64,000 bases of DNA from Bacteroidaceae bacterium (GCA_024401305.1 JAKSLI010000004.1:1-64000), one strand, 5' to 3'. Positions 51,079 through 60,954 are shown, counted from the first letter of the stretch. The notes: generated from the letters alone by a model not told the origin. Program-made: numbers and translations.

Positions 51079-53497
51079 AATCATTGTCTGGTATGTGAAC
51101 CTTTTCCGAGGCAGAGCGTGGTACACTAAGACTATCCTGTCTATAGTGTCTTTCCTGATGCTCATAATTATTTACTTCGGAATGGTTGACATCAATTTCC
51201 TTGGACTGTTCGGAAGTTCGCCAGGTTTCATTGAATTGCGTAATCCTGAAAGACATATTGCTTCGGAAATCTACAGCGCTGATGGCGAACTCCTTGGCAA
51301 ACTTTACAGCGAAAACCGCTCTCCCGTTGCTTTTAGCGCCGTGAATGTCAAGTTTTGGGAAGCTCTAATCGATACTGAAGACGAACGCTTCTTCCTGCAT
51401 ACGGGCGTTGATTTTGAGGGAGTTATGGGCGCTTTCAAGGATGCTCTTCTGCGCCAGAAACCACGAGGCGCATCCACTCTTACCCAGCAGTTGGCAAAGA
51501 ATCTTTTCCGCACTCGTTCTCGCCATAACACGGGCTTGCTTTGCAATGTGCCAGGAATAGGCATGCTTATCAACAAGACGAAGGAATGGATCGTAGCTTG
51601 GAAACTGGAAGCGCTCTATTCAAAGAATGACATCCTGATAATGTATGCCAACACCGTGGAGTTTGGCGGTAATATCTTTGGTATAAAGACTGCTGCGAGA
51701 ACTTATTTTGACAAGACTCCGAAAGAGCTTAATGTAGAGGAAAGTGCTGTTCTTGTCGGCATGTTGAAAGCACCTACAACCTACAATCCGCGTACAAACC
51801 CAGAGCAATCAAAGTCGCGTCGCAATGTTGTGATGAAGTTGATGACGCAGCACGGCGACCTTTCACCTGAAGAATATGCACGACTCAGCGAACAGCCTAT
51901 AAAACTCTCGCTCAACATTGAGCAGAAACTTGCTGGAAAGGCACCTTATTTCCGTGAGGCTGTAGCGAAGGAACTTGAGGAATTCTGCAACAACGAAGGC
52001 ATCGACCTCTACAATGATGGCTTGAAGATCTACACTACTCTCGATTCGAAGATGCAGGAGTATGCTGAGAAAGCCGTTGATGCTCAGATGCAAAGAATCC
52101 AGACATCGTTCAATGACCATTGGGGAAATGAGATTCCATGGCGTGATGAGCACGGACAAATAGAACCTAATTTCATTGAGAAGATTGCGAAAAGCCTGCC
52201 TGTCTATGAGCAGTTGAATGCGAGATTCAGCGGAAACACAGATTCCATCTTCCATTATCTTCGCCAGAAACATACAGTAAAGCTCTTCTCATATACTGCA
52301 AGAAACCATGAGATAGAACGCGAGATGTCAACGCTCGATTCTATCGCTTACATGGTGAAGTTCATGCACTGCAGTTTCGTGGCAATGGAACCTGAGAGCG
52401 GACATGTGAAAGCGTATGTCGGCGATGTGGATTTCAACACATGGCAGTATGATAAGGCTAGGGCTATGCGTCAGCCTGGATCGACATTCAAGCTCTTTGT
52501 ATATACGGAAGCAATGAACCAAGGTCTTACTCCTTGCGACCGCAGAAAGGACGAATATTTTGCTTCAACAACTTGGGACCAGAATCAGCATAAGCAGGTG
52601 GTCTGGGCTCCGGGCAATGCCAATGGCAAGTTCTCTGGCGATTCGTTGACCCTAAAGAATGCGTTCGCTCGAAGTGTGAACTCCGTCGCTGTCAGATTGG
52701 GACAGGAACTTGGAGTAGAACGCATAGCGGAAACTGCCCACGACATGGGTATTCAAAGTGAACTTGTTGCTACTCCGGCACTTGCCCTTGGTGCGTCGGA
52801 TGTCAATTTGTATGAGATGGTGAGCGCTTATTCTACGATTGCCAACAATGGTTATCATGCAAAGCCTGTTATGGTTACCAAGGTCGTAGATGCTGTGGGC
52901 AATGTCATATACCAGGCAAACGGAGCTGCCACGAAAGCCATTCCTGCTGTTTCTGCCTTCTTCATGCAGCAGTTGCTGAAAGGCGGTCTGAGGGAAAAAG
53001 GCGGAACTTCCGTTCCAATGCTTGATTACATAGGTGCTTATACTGACACGGATTTCGGTGGCAAGACAGGTACTACGAATAATAACTCCGATGGTTGGTA
53101 TATGTGCGTTACTCCAAAGCTCGTCTGCGGAGCATGGGTTGGCGGTGAATATCGAAGTATTCATTTCAGAACCGGTGCTTTGGGTGCAGGTGGAAAAACG
53201 GCTTTGCCTATTTGCGGCATGTTCATGCGTTCTGTCATGGGCGATTCAAAATTCCGCAACTATCATGGTCACTTCGAGATTCCTGATGAGTTTGATCTTG
53301 AGGACTACATGTTCACTTGCGAGAATCTGCCTGGTGCGAACATGAACGACAGTCTTAGCTACGAGCCAGCAGACACTATTGGCTACGAAGAGTACATAAA
53401 CAGCTACGATCAAGACGCTCTGCTCGACGACGAAGATTACGACCTGGACCGCGAACTGCGCGATAAGTATCATAATGATAGTCCACAGGATTATTAA
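51032..53497 (+). CDS. Class A penicillin-binding protein (PBP1A-like)
   Basis: An 821-residue bifunctional peptidoglycan synthase. A short cytoplasmic N-terminus and one transmembrane helix (about 35-58) are followed by a GT51 glycosyltransferase domain, with [13 protein letters not shown] and [10 protein letters not shown] (about residue 149). The transpeptidase domain has SxxK in GSTFKLF (about 484), SVN in ARSVNSVAV and KTGTTNN (about 676). It ends in an acidic tail. It makes and crosslinks glycan strands at the inner membrane. Its start overlaps miaA by 47 bases, and ttcA begins directly at its stop. Confidence 0.95.
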   Translation: MKLLRILIWPFKALYRIIVWYVNLFRGRAWYTKTILSIVSFLMLIIIYFGMVDINFLGLFGSSPGFIELRNPERHIASEIYSADGELLGKLYSENRSPVAFSAVNVKFWEALIDTEDERFFLHTGVDFEGVMGAFKDALLRQKPRGASTLTQQLAKNLFRTRSRHNTGLLCNVPGIGMLINKTKEWIVAWKLEALYSKNDILIMYANTVEFGGNIFGIKTAARTYFDKTPKELNVEESAVLVGMLKAPTTYNPRTNPEQSKSRRNVVMKLMTQHGDLSPEEYARLSEQPIKLSLNIEQKLAGKAPYFREAVAKELEEFCNNEGIDLYNDGLKIYTTLDSKMQEYAEKAVDAQMQRIQTSFNDHWGNEIPWRDEHGQIEPNFIEKIAKSLPVYEQLNARFSGNTDSIFHYLRQKHTVKLFSYTARNHEIEREMSTLDSIAYMVKFMHCSFVAMEPESGHVKAYVGDVDFNTWQYDKARAMRQPGSTFKLFVYTEAMNQGLTPCDRRKDEYFASTTWDQNQHKQVVWAPGNANGKFSGDSLTLKNAFARSVNSVAVRLGQELGVERIAETAHDMGIQSELVATPALALGASDVNLYEMVSAYSTIANNGYHAKPVMVTKVVDAVGNVIYQANGAATKAIPAVSAFFMQQLLKGGLREKGGTSVPMLDYIGAYTDTDFGGKTGTTNNNSDGWYMCVTPKLVCGAWVGGEYRSIHFRTGALGAGGKTALPICGMFMRSVMGDSKFRNYHGHFEIPDEFDLEDYMFTCENLPGANMNDSLSYEPADTIGYEEYINSYDQDALLDDEDYDLDRELRDKYHNDSPQDY

Positions 53498-54280
53498 ATG
53501 ATAAACACGATGAAACTTACTGAGGAACAGAAACTTGAGAAGAAGCTTTATTCGAACTTGAACAAAGCAATGCGTGATTACAACCTTATCTCCGATGGGG
53601 ATAAGGTCTTGGTTGGCTTGTCTGGCGGAAAAGATTCCTTGGCTCTTGTGAAGCTCCTCGGTCAACGCGCAAGAATCACTCGCCCGCAGTTTGATGTTTA
53701 TGCATTGCATGTGAGAATGAGCGAGATTTCGTACGAAACGGACACTACCTATCTTGAAGAATTCTGCAAGGAAAATGGAGTGAAATTCGTGTGCGATACG
53801 GTAAGCATAAATTCCACAGGGAAAGAACAATCGAATGAAGAAGGCAAGGAACTCTCGAAAAGAAAGCAGAAAACACCTTGCTTCCTATGCTCTTGGAACA
53901 GGAGAAAAGCTTTGTTCATGAAAGCGCAGGAACTTGGCTGCAACAAGATTGCACTTGGACATCATCGCGATGATATTGTTCACACCACGATGCTAAACCT
54001 CTTCTTCCAAGGTCAGTTTGCAACGATGCCAGCCTTGCTGAAGATGCGAAAGATGCCGATAACGATTATCCGTCCGTTGTGTCTGATGGATGAAGCTGAC
54101 ATTGCAGCCTACGCCGCTGACAATAGTTTCCAGAAGCAAGTGAAACTTTGTCCACATGAACACGAGAGCAACAGAACAACAATGGCGGAGATTTTCCGTC
54201 AGATAGAAAGCATCAATCCAGAAGCGCGTTTCAATGTCATGCACGCCCTGAATGCAGAAGGAAAAATGGTGGAGGGATAA
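53498..54280 (+). CDS. ttcA: TtcA-like tRNA 2-thiocytidine synthetase
   Basis: A 260-residue PP-loop ATPase. The PP-loop is SGGKDS (42-47). The [4Fe-4S]-binding pair is Cys128-x2-Cys131 (CFLC) and the third cysteine is in KLCPHE (about 219). RRKALFMKAQELG and GHHRDD match the TtcA family, which thiolates C32 of certain tRNAs. The ATG immediately follows the PBP stop codon with an AGGA nine bases upstream, so it is in the same operon. A TTTAGTG-type repeat field follows. Confidence 0.9.
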   Translation: MINTMKLTEEQKLEKKLYSNLNKAMRDYNLISDGDKVLVGLSGGKDSLALVKLLGQRARITRPQFDVYALHVRMSEISYETDTTYLEEFCKENGVKFVCDTVSINSTGKEQSNEEGKELSKRKQKTPCFLCSWNRRKALFMKAQELGCNKIALGHHRDDIVHTTMLNLFFQGQFATMPALLKMRKMPITIIRPLCLMDEADIAAYAADNSFQKQVKLCPHEHESNRTTMAEIFRQIESINPEARFNVMHALNAEGKMVEG

Positions 54281-54388
54281 ATGTTTAAAAGTTTAATGTT
54301 TAAAGTTTAATGTTTATCGTTGATGGTTTAGTGTTTAGTGCTTAGTGTTTAGTGTTTAGTGTTTAGTGCTTAGTGTTTAGTGTTTGTT
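54281..54388. repeat. TTTAATG/TTTAGTG repeat field
   Basis: GTTTAATGTTTAAAG words are followed by about eight TTTAGTG or TTAGTGC words between two convergent genes. The word is the same as at 38.8 kb. Confidence 0.8.
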
Positions 54389-54390
54389 CT

Positions 54391-55095
54391 TTACGGATTC
54401 CTTAAGTTTATCCTTTTGTAATAATATTTGAGAGAGTTCTTTGGAACGCCTGCCTTAACAAGTCTGTCAAGGTTGCGCTTTGCGTCTTCTTTCTTTTTCT
54501 GTTTAAGTTGCAAGTCGATGGCTTGAAGAATATAGTCTTTCTTTGAGGAATCGAGTTGGTAAGCCTGCATATAGTCGAACTCGGCAAGTGCGAGATGTCC
54601 TAACTGCTCCTCGATGTTTGCACGGATTACCCAAGCATTTATGCTGTCAGGATATTGCTCCACGAGAAGGTTTGCGTCATCAAGAGCCTCTGTGAAATGG
54701 CTGTCTTTCTGGTTTAGAATGGCACGACCCGAAAGAGCGTGGAAGTTCTCAGGATCTGTCCTTAGAAGTTCGTCGTAATCAGCGCGAGCCAATCCGTAGT
54801 GATACATTCTTTCATTGGCGTATGCGCGGAAATAAAGGGCGCGATAGCTGCTAGGAGACAAACGAAGAATGTTGCTATAGATGTCCTTTGCTGCCTGCCA
54901 TTTGCTGTCATCCATATACTCAGCAGCCTTCTCGAAACGCTGCTCAATGGTCAAACCGGCATAAGGATCATCAATTACTGTTTCCTGATTTGCTGAGTTT
55001 TGTTCTGGAGAAGATACAGAAACTCCTTCCTCCTTCTGCTGTGAGAAAGCGGAAAGAGAAAGGAGAAGTGATATTGATAATAGTATATTACGCAT
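54391..55095 (-). CDS. Secreted tetratricopeptide-repeat protein
   Basis: 234 residues with a signal peptide ending AFSQQ. Five TPR-like helical pairs cover residues 50-230 (for example [20 protein letters not shown] and [20 protein letters not shown]), which mediate protein-protein contacts. It is translationally coupled to leuB: its ATG overlaps the leuB TAA by 8 bases, an odd partner for an amino-acid enzyme. Role unknown. Confidence 0.85.
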   Translation of the reverse strand: MRNILLSISLLLSLSAFSQQKEEGVSVSSPEQNSANQETVIDDPYAGLTIEQRFEKAAEYMDDSKWQAAKDIYSNILRLSPSSYRALYFRAYANERMYHYGLARADYDELLRTDPENFHALSGRAILNQKDSHFTEALDDANLLVEQYPDSINAWVIRANIEEQLGHLALAEFDYMQAYQLDSSKKDYILQAIDLQLKQKKKEDAKRNLDRLVKAGVPKNSLKYYYKRINLRNP

Positions 55096-56167
55096 TCTTG
55101 ATGTAGTTTACTACCCAAGCGCCAACTTCCTTAGTGCCATACTTTTCGCCACCTTCAACCTGGATTTCAGGAGTGCGAACATTAGCATCGAGTGAAGCGT
55201 CAACAGCCTTGCGAACGAGAGCACCTTCTTCCTTGAGGTCGAAGTACTCAAGAAGCATAGCTACAGAGAGAATCTGTGCGAGTGGGTTTGCGATGTTCAA
55301 GCCCTTTGCCTGTGGCCATGAACCGTGGATTGGCTCGAAGACAGGAGTTGAAGAACCTGTAGATGCTGATGGGAGAAGACCCATAGAACCTGAGATTACA
55401 GAACCTTCGTCAGTAAGGATGTCGCCGAATGTGTTCTCAGTAACCATTACATCGAAGAATGTAGGCTCCTGAATCATGCGCATTGCTGCGTTGTCAACAT
55501 ACATGTAGTCACAGTTTACTTCTGGATACTGTGGTGCCATTTCCTGAGCAATCTTTCTCCAAAGGCGAGAAGATGCGAGGACATTTGCCTTGTCAACAAC
55601 TGTGAGGTGCTTGTTACGCTTCATGGCATACTCAAAACCAACCTTGAGAATGCGCTCTACCTCTGGACGAGTGTAGTAGTTTGTGTCGAGAGCTTCCTCT
55701 ACGCCGTCAGCGTTAACTGTTGGCTCAACCTTCTTACCGAAGTACATACCGCCAGTAAGCTCGCGGATGCAGATGAAGTCAGCACCTTCAACGAGTTCCT
55801 TACGGAGTGGAGACTTGTGGAGAAGGCACTTGAAAGTCTGTACAGGACGGATATTTGCAAACAAACCGAGCTTCTTGCGCATAGCGAGAAGGCCCTGCTC
55901 AGGACGAACCTTTGCAGAAGGGTTGTTGTCAAACTTTGGGTCACCAACAGAAGCGAAGAGTACAGCGTCTGCCTCTTCACAAACCTGGAAAGTTTCCTCT
56001 GGGAATGGATCTCCCACTTCGTCAATAGCGTGAGCGCCGCAGAGAGCTTCCTTATAACTTACTTCATGTCCGAACTTCTCGGCAATAGCGTTCATGACAG
56101 CTACGCCCTGTTCCATGATTTCTGGTCCGATACCGTCACCAGCAAGAACTGCAATGTTAAGTTTCAT
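55088..56167 (-). CDS. leuB: 3-isopropylmalate dehydrogenase
   Basis: A 359-residue NAD-dependent decarboxylating dehydrogenase of leucine biosynthesis. The start [16 protein letters not shown], the substrate arginines in [38 protein letters not shown] and [10 protein letters not shown] all match LeuB. The neighbouring leuA, leuC and leuD genes are not in this window. Here leuB sits alone with a TPR gene, although it could be last in a longer operon only if transcription began upstream. A -7 box at 56208 suggests it has its own promoter. Confidence 0.97.
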   Translation of the reverse strand: MKLNIAVLAGDGIGPEIMEQGVAVMNAIAEKFGHEVSYKEALCGAHAIDEVGDPFPEETFQVCEEADAVLFASVGDPKFDNNPSAKVRPEQGLLAMRKKLGLFANIRPVQTFKCLLHKSPLRKELVEGADFICIRELTGGMYFGKKVEPTVNADGVEEALDTNYYTRPEVERILKVGFEYAMKRNKHLTVVDKANVLASSRLWRKIAQEMAPQYPEVNCDYMYVDNAAMRMIQEPTFFDVMVTENTFGDILTDEGSVISGSMGLLPSASTGSSTPVFEPIHGSWPQAKGLNIANPLAQILSVAMLLEYFDLKEEGALVRKAVDASLDANVRTPEIQVEGGEKYGTKEVGAWVVNYIKNA

Positions 56168-56207
56168 ATTTAGTTTTTGTTTAAGTTCATTAAGCGTTTA
56201 TCAGCGC

Positions 56208-56215
56208 AAAATTAC
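56208..56215 (-). promoter_or_regulatory. -7 box of leuB
   Basis: TAATTTTG on the minus strand, 40 bases before the start codon. No clear -33 element. Confidence 0.55.
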
Positions 56216-56371
56216 AAAGATTTTCACAATAATCTATGAGTAGCAATTGCAATGTGTAGAAAGGGTTATGTGTTTTTGACATAAATTGTGATTACAAACT
56301 ATATATATCAAAAAATCAAAGGATTAGCTCAAAATGGCTTGTGCGTTGCGTTCTATATATTTAATAATGTG

Positions 56372-56379
56372 TAACTTTG
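56372..56379 (+). promoter_or_regulatory. -7 box of the H1-like gene
   Basis: TAACTTTG. A TTG lies 23 bases upstream, slightly long. It lies downstream of an in-frame ATG at 56334 and so supports the start at 56421. Confidence 0.6.
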
Positions 56380-56420
56380 CACCCGGAAACATATTAATTT
56401 TCAATAGGTATTTTAGTATT

Positions 56421-56729
56421 ATGGCAGAAAAGAAGACTACAACAAAGGCAGCTGCTGAGAAGGCAGCTCCTGCAAAGAAGACATCAGCAACAAAGAAAGC
56501 TACAACTACAAAGAAGGCAGTTAAGGCTGTTGCAGTAATCGACGCAATCTCAGCTGGTTTCAAGGCTGGTGATGTTTACGAAGCACTCGCTGCTTCTGAG
56601 AAGGCTCTCACAGTTAAGGAGATTGCTAAGGCTGCAAAGATTTCTGAAGAAGAGACTCTCGTTGGTATGGGTTGGCTCTTTAAGGAAGGCAAGATTGCAG
56701 AAGCAGAAGGCAAGTACACTCTCGCTTAA
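56421..56729 (+). CDS. Histone H1-like Lys/Ala-rich tail with a winged helix-turn-helix (DUF2582) domain
   Basis: 102 residues from MAEKKTTTK. The first 35 residues are Lys/Ala/Thr-rich (AEKAAPAKKTSATKKATTTK), like eukaryote-type H1 tails. The rest is a winged helix (AGDVYEALAASEKALTVKEIAKAAKISEEETLVGMGWL) of the DUF2582 kind. It is probably a nucleoid-associated DNA-binding protein. Codon bias indicates high expression. It has its own promoter and terminator. Confidence 0.85.
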   Translation: MAEKKTTTKAAAEKAAPAKKTSATKKATTTKKAVKAVAVIDAISAGFKAGDVYEALAASEKALTVKEIAKAAKISEEETLVGMGWLFKEGKIAEAEGKYTLA

Positions 56730-56750
56730 ATCATTAACACAAATAAGTAA

Positions 56751-56782
56751 AGGTCGGTATTCTTGCGAATATCGACCTTTAT
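56751..56782 (+). terminator. Terminator of the H1-like gene
   Basis: AAAGGTCGGTATTC pairs with GAATATCGACCTTT (one G-T pair) around TTGC, then TTATTCTTT. Confidence 0.85.
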
Positions 56783-56799
56783 TCTTTGTTGTTTCAGTT

Positions 56800-56831
56800 T
56801 CAAAAGCGTCAGAGGTTTCAAGGGTTTCAAA
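56800..56831. repeat. GTTTCAAGG-type repeat before a small gene
   Basis: GTTTCAGTTTCAAAAG then GGTTTCAAGGGTTTCAAA run directly up to the ATG at 56832. It is related to the array at 40985-41056. Confidence 0.7.
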
Positions 56832-57161
56832 ATGAAATACGAACAGGACATCATAGATTTGCTAATTAAGGTGGGCGAGGCTGGTTTGCCGTTGCAGAGC
56901 ATTGTGAAGCATGTCTTCAATGCTCACAACTCTATTTTCGAACCTATCAAGGAGCAGAATGTCTATCAGAGTGTTCGTTCGTACATGATAAAAAACTCGT
57001 CGTCAATATATTCCTTGTTTGTGAAAGGCGATGACGGCAAGTATCGACTCAATCCCAAGTCACAAATGGCAACGGCTCTTACCTTGCAGTTTGGGGAAGA
57101 CGAGGAAACTCCAAAGCAACAGGACTCGGCAGCGGAACCGCAATTACCATTTGAATTTTAG
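56832..57161 (+). CDS. Winged-helix-like protein of unknown function
   Basis: 109 residues from MKYEQDIIDLL. A helical start (IIDLLIKVGEAGLPLQSIVKHVFN), a second helix with NVYQSVRSYMIKN, and a beta-hairpin (YSLFVKGDDGKYRLN) fit a winged-helix DNA-binding fold. The tail is acidic and Gln/Pro-rich. The longer in-frame start at 56763 is rejected because its extra residues are encoded by the preceding terminator and repeat. Followed by trmN6 after a hexamer repeat. Confidence 0.65.
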   Translation: MKYEQDIIDLLIKVGEAGLPLQSIVKHVFNAHNSIFEPIKEQNVYQSVRSYMIKNSSSIYSLFVKGDDGKYRLNPKSQMATALTLQFGEDEETPKQQDSAAEPQLPFEF

Positions 57162-57162
57162 T

Positions 57163-57206
57163 TTTCGTCTTCGTCTTCGTTTTCGTTTTCGTTCTCGTTT
57201 TCGTTT
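57163..57206. repeat. TTCGTC/TTCGTT hexamer array before trmN6
   Basis: Seven hexamers of the TTCGTY type fill the gap between the small gene's stop and the T-run in front of the trmN6 ATG. There is no purine-rich ribosome site. Confidence 0.85.
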
Positions 57207-57210
57207 TTTT

Positions 57211-57948
57211 ATGGGCAAGAAGGATTTGTTTAGATTTCAGCAGTTCGACATTCATCAGGCAAATGCCGGTATGAAGGTGGGCACAGACAGCGATTTGCTT
57301 GGTGCACTTGCAGCAGGCGGCAGTCGCGTGCTTGATATTGGCACGGGAACAGGTGTACTTTCGCTTATGATGGCACAGCGTTTTCCTGATGCAAAGGTGA
57401 CGGCTGTTGAGATTGATGACGATGCTGTCAAGGATGCTTCCATGAATTTTGCAGAGTCGAAGTTTGCCGATCGCATCACACTTCATCACATGTCCTTTCA
57501 GGAATTTTGTGAGAAAAATAGAACTGAATCCATATCTGCTCCTTTTGATTGCATTATCTGTAATCCACCGTATTTCCATCAAAGCATGGAATGTCCTGAT
57601 GAAAGGCGTCTTCGTGCTCGCCACACTTCAAGTTTGCCGTTTGAAGTGCTTGTGGGCGGTGCTTACGAATTGCTTTCCGATGATGGCGTCTTTACTGTTT
57701 GCATTCCGCCGGAAGTTTACTCTCTCTTTTGCGAAGAATGCCTGAAGCATGGTTTTTCGCTACAGGATTTGTATTGCATAAAGAGTATTCCAGATCAGCC
57801 AGTGAAGCGCTATGTATTGGTACATAAAAAAGGCTCATCTGTGGAGATGAGCCGTTATGAGTATTGCATGCGCGATGCTGATCGCAATGTTTCTGATTGG
57901 TATAAGGATCTGATGAAAGACTTCCTTATTCCTTTTTCTTGTAAATGA
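57211..57948 (+). CDS. trmN6: tRNA1(Val) (adenine37-N6)-methyltransferase
   Basis: A 245-residue SAM-dependent methyltransferase of the YfiC/TrmN6 kind. Family start FRFQQFDIHQ, SAM motif I LDIGTGTG (41-48), acidic loop AVEIDD and the N6-adenine motif NPPY (118-121), followed by RARHTSSLPFEVLV. A longer open frame begins at 57031 but its extra 60 codons come from the upstream gene and hexamer array. The stop overlaps the convergent glsB gene by 23 bases. Confidence 0.93.
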   Translation: MGKKDLFRFQQFDIHQANAGMKVGTDSDLLGALAAGGSRVLDIGTGTGVLSLMMAQRFPDAKVTAVEIDDDAVKDASMNFAESKFADRITLHHMSFQEFCEKNRTESISAPFDCIICNPPYFHQSMECPDERRLRARHTSSLPFEVLVGGAYELLSDDGVFTVCIPPEVYSLFCEECLKHGFSLQDLYCIKSIPDQPVKRYVLVHKKGSSVEMSRYEYCMRDADRNVSDWYKDLMKDFLIPFSCK

Positions 57949-58918
57949 TATTGTTTGCTCCTGAAGTTATTTTCAGTTTGTCGTGATGTTCCTTGATGAA
58001 AGTGTCGATGTGTCTAACTCGCTTAGGTTCAAGGATTTCATCTACGGCAATGAGTATTCCTGTTTCTTCAACATCGCCGAATCCGTCGTTGATTGCTGTG
58101 CCGAACATACGCATTGTAGGAGAGAGGTTCATGTAAGCATTTACGAGTGGCGGAATATTGTAACCCATGCCACGAACAGCACCGTTCAGAATGAGGTAAT
58201 CTTCCTTGAAGTCTCTGCCTTGGAATACTTCTGCAAGTTCTGATTCGTCGGTTTCAAGGAGCAGTGGATTCATTGGAATCACAAGGTTCTCTGGGTCATT
58301 GAAGTGCTTTCTCAGGAAGTAGAGAATCATGTCGCGACCGCGGCGGATGTAAGAAGGATACATCGTCATCTTTCCGAAGAAGTACTTCACGTTTGGTTTT
58401 ATCACGGTGAGAGCTCCGAGTCCGTCCCAAAGGTTATCGAGTGCGAAGAGGCTCTTTGCACCCATTTTTGAGCTTTGATACTCAAGCGTTACGAAAGAGC
58501 GTCCGAGTTCTATTGTGTAAGGCATGTATTCCTTGATGAACTTCTCGGAGAACTTGAACATGTGGCTTGTGGCAAGAATTGGCTGTCCTTCGCAGTCGTA
58601 TTCCACGTCAGTGCCAAGGATGTAGCGATAGCCGCCGATTATTTCTTCTGCCTCAGGATTCCACACGATGAGCTGCTTGTAGCAGTTTTCGCAAGTGTCG
58701 AATTCGTCAAGGTCGAGTTCCATGCCAGTGCCGCCGCCTGCTTCACGGAAAGCTATCTCGCGAAGTCGACCAATTTCCCTCACTACATTAGGAGAGTCAT
58801 GGTGAGTTACGATATAAATTTCGTTGCAACTCTTGTTTGTCATGCGAAGCTGCTTGTCTGGCGTGAGTTCCGCTTTGAGTATTTCCCTGTCAACAGGAGA
58901 AATTATAGGTTGTTCCAT
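57926..58918 (-). CDS. glsB: GlsB-like glycine N-acyltransferase (OlsB/GNAT-like)
   Basis: 330 residues. It resembles the OlsB-type half of Bacteroides glycine-lipid synthesis, which N-acylates glycine with a 3-hydroxy fatty acid. Features: EIYIVTHHDSPNVVREIGRLREIAFREAGGGTG, the E-L-G-R-S-F segment (IELGRSFV) and the NPLLLETDESELAEVF region. It follows glsA by 31 bases on the same strand. Its last 23 bases overlap the end of trmN6 on the other strand. Confidence 0.85.
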   Translation of the reverse strand: MEQPIISPVDREILKAELTPDKQLRMTNKSCNEIYIVTHHDSPNVVREIGRLREIAFREAGGGTGMELDLDEFDTCENCYKQLIVWNPEAEEIIGGYRYILGTDVEYDCEGQPILATSHMFKFSEKFIKEYMPYTIELGRSFVTLEYQSSKMGAKSLFALDNLWDGLGALTVIKPNVKYFFGKMTMYPSYIRRGRDMILYFLRKHFNDPENLVIPMNPLLLETDESELAEVFQGRDFKEDYLILNGAVRGMGYNIPPLVNAYMNLSPTMRMFGTAINDGFGDVEETGILIAVDEILEPKRVRHIDTFIKEHHDKLKITSGANNIIYKKKE

Positions 58919-58949
58919 TTTTATTAGTTGTGGTATTTGCGGATGTGTG

Positions 58950-59786
58950 TTATTCCGCTAGTTCGTAAACCTTGCTTCTTACATATTGAGCCCATTCCGT
59001 AGCTGACTTCGACTTGTCGAAAGTCTCCCAAGGTATAGGCTTTCCAATTGTGATCTCGAAAGTCTTGTGTACATTTTTGTACATCTCGTCAACGAGGAAA
59101 AGCATGGCTGGGTTGAATTTCAGTTTCAGTGCCTTTGCGATGTTTGCTATGCGGTAGAACTTGTCAGAGTTCTGTCCGGAGAAATGTATAGGCACAATGG
59201 CGCGCTTTGTCTGTATGCTTTTGGAAATGAATGTCTTTGTCCAAGGCAGGTCCTGAATCTTTCCGTCAATCTTGCGTGAGCATAGACCAGCAGGGAACAT
59301 CAGCACATGGTAGTTGCTCTTGAAACATTCGTTCACCATTTTAGGGAAGTCGCGGCTCTGGTTGCCCGTCTTGTTGATAGGGATGCAGAGCGGAGCGAGT
59401 CCTGGAAGGTTCATGAGCAGGTCGTTCACGAGATAGCGGAAGCGACTGTCATAGTGGCGCCCGATGATTGAACCGAGCGCAACGCCGTCAGCACCGCCGA
59501 GAGGGTGGTTGCTCACAAAAGTGAAGAGACTGCCATCGCTGTCGTCAGGAAGGTTCTCCTTGCCCTTTATCACGAGGTTGGAATCCAAGTAGCGTACGCA
59601 TTCCTCGAGCCAGTCAGTGCCAACAAGGTGGCGACTTTCCCAAAGATACTTGTTCACCTCATCCTCGTGGATAGTCTTGATGAGCCAGTTCACGATGAAA
59701 CCTGGCACGAACTTTGCGTTAGCGCCCAGTTTGTCGTTGAGAATCTTTCTGATATCTATTGTTTTTTCCGATATAACGGTTGCCAT
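58950..59786 (-). CDS. glsA: GlsA-like O-acyltransferase (PlsC family)
   Basis: 278 residues with the acyltransferase motif His94-x4-Asp (SNHPLGGADG; Asp at about 100) and a downstream FPAGLCSR block. Paired with GlsB, it is expected to add the second fatty acid to N-acyl-glycine, giving the glycine lipids of Bacteroidales membranes. The start MATVISEKTIDIRKILNDKL resembles other GlsA proteins. It is the first gene of a two-gene operon. Confidence 0.85.
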   Translation of the reverse strand: MATVISEKTIDIRKILNDKLGANAKFVPGFIVNWLIKTIHEDEVNKYLWESRHLVGTDWLEECVRYLDSNLVIKGKENLPDDSDGSLFTFVSNHPLGGADGVALGSIIGRHYDSRFRYLVNDLLMNLPGLAPLCIPINKTGNQSRDFPKMVNECFKSNYHVLMFPAGLCSRKIDGKIQDLPWTKTFISKSIQTKRAIVPIHFSGQNSDKFYRIANIAKALKLKFNPAMLFLVDEMYKNVHKTFEITIGKPIPWETFDKSKSATEWAQYVRSKVYELAE

Positions 59787-59877
59787 TTTTGTGGTATGTA
59801 TTGGCTTCTATTTGTGAAAAGTAACGGTTAAGGGTTATTTTGCAGTAGTGCAATATAGCCAAAATACGGTGCAAATT

Positions 59878-60034
59878 TACAATTAATAATTAATAATGTG
59901 CAAAATATTCATGAAAAAACCAATAATATGCCGCTATTACTTACAAATGATAAGTCTTTCGCCCTGATTATTGGAAATTATTAATAACTTTGAGCCGTTC
60001 TGAAATTTCATAATTCATAATTAATAATTGTACC
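59878..60034. repeat. AATTAATAATT-type repeats between glsA and the HD gene
   Basis: ATTAATAATTAATAATG at 59881 and ATAATTCATAATTAATAATTG near 60012 flank the promoter of the HD gene. Confidence 0.55.
59985..59992 (+). promoter_or_regulatory. -7 box of the HD-domain gene
   Basis: TAACTTTG about 46 bases before the start codon; no clear -33 element. Confidence 0.55.
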
Positions 60035-60038
60035 CGAC

Positions 60039-60581
60039 ATGCTTCCTCTTGATATCATCAACAAATATTACTCCGACAACGAACCGTTGCGCAGATTGCT
60101 TATCCGTCATAGCGAGGATGTGACGAATCTTGCCATTAGGATAGCTTCGCATCACCCAGAACTAGACATAGACATCGACTTTGTCCGTGAGGCTGCCATG
60201 CTTCATGACATTGGTATCTTCCAAACGAATGCTCCCGGCATTCATTGTCACGGCACGCAACCTTATATCTGCCACGGCATCCTTGGAGCCGAGTTGCTGG
60301 TAAAAGAGGGGCTTCCTCGTCATGCGCGAGTGGCAGAACGTCATACCGGAGCAGGCATCACGGCAGCGGATATTGAACAGCAGAATCTACCGCTCCCTAC
60401 AGCCGACTATCTCCCGGAAACGATAGAGGAAAAACTCATCTGCTATGCCGACAAGTTCTTCTCAAAATCGCGTCCCGAGAATATCAAAACACTCGACTCC
60501 GCCCGCTGTTCGTTGCAGAAGTTTGGCGGCGAAACACAAGCAAGATTCGAAGAACTCGTCAGTATGTTTGGAGATGTTTAG
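60039..60581 (+). CDS. HD-domain phosphohydrolase
   Basis: A 180-residue cytoplasmic HD-superfamily protein. His24, then His56-Asp57 (AAMLHDIGIF), GIHCHG and a later conserved helix (EEKLICYADKFFSKS) give the metal site. It belongs to the small HDIG-type group whose substrates (nucleotides or other phosphate esters) are unknown. Monocistronic. Confidence 0.88.
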   Translation: MLPLDIINKYYSDNEPLRRLLIRHSEDVTNLAIRIASHHPELDIDIDFVREAAMLHDIGIFQTNAPGIHCHGTQPYICHGILGAELLVKEGLPRHARVAERHTGAGITAADIEQQNLPLPTADYLPETIEEKLICYADKFFSKSRPENIKTLDSARCSLQKFGGETQARFEELVSMFGDV

Positions 60582-60731
60582 GAAATAGCAAAACTTATGA
60601 AGTTTCCCAAGAACCAATGTCACAATTTTGATGTGGGTGCTTAACGCGCTGAAATAGAATGGATTGTGGATAGCGGTAGGGGAAATCTCCAAACGAATAG
60701 GGAAAAATCCCCCAACAATAGGAAAACATGC

Positions 60732-60762
60732 TTTGCAATGTCGTAATATAGTCTTACCTTTG
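60732..60762 (+). promoter_or_regulatory. Strong consensus promoter of a likely small RNA
   Basis: TTTG (60732-60735), 19 bases, TACCTTTG (60755-60762): a full Bacteroidetes consensus with no gene in the sense direction before a terminator. Confidence 0.8.
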
Positions 60763-60768
60763 CCGATG

Positions 60769-60921
60769 AAAAATAACAATTATTGGTTAGAGAACCTTAC
60801 GAATTGACATGTACTTTAGATTTGTTTAGCCATAAAAGAATAATGTGTTATTAGATTCATAGGTATTGGTTAGTATTAGATTGCCCCACTTGATTGTTGA
60901 AATTAGGTGGGGCAGATTTTT
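60769..60921 (+). ncRNA. Candidate intergenic small RNA of about 150 nt
   Basis: It is bounded by the promoter at 60732-60762 and a terminator hairpin (TGCCCCAC at 60881-60888 pairing with GTGGGGCA at 60905-60912, then GATTTTTTG). The transcript has no frame longer than 13 codons and contains repeated TATTGGTTAG words (60780 and 60863). The next gene, 60955-62115, is on the opposite strand, so the unit does not lead into a coding region. No known RNA family is recognised. Confidence 0.6.
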
Positions 60922-60954
60922 TGTCATTACTTGTCAGTCATTACTTGTTACTCA

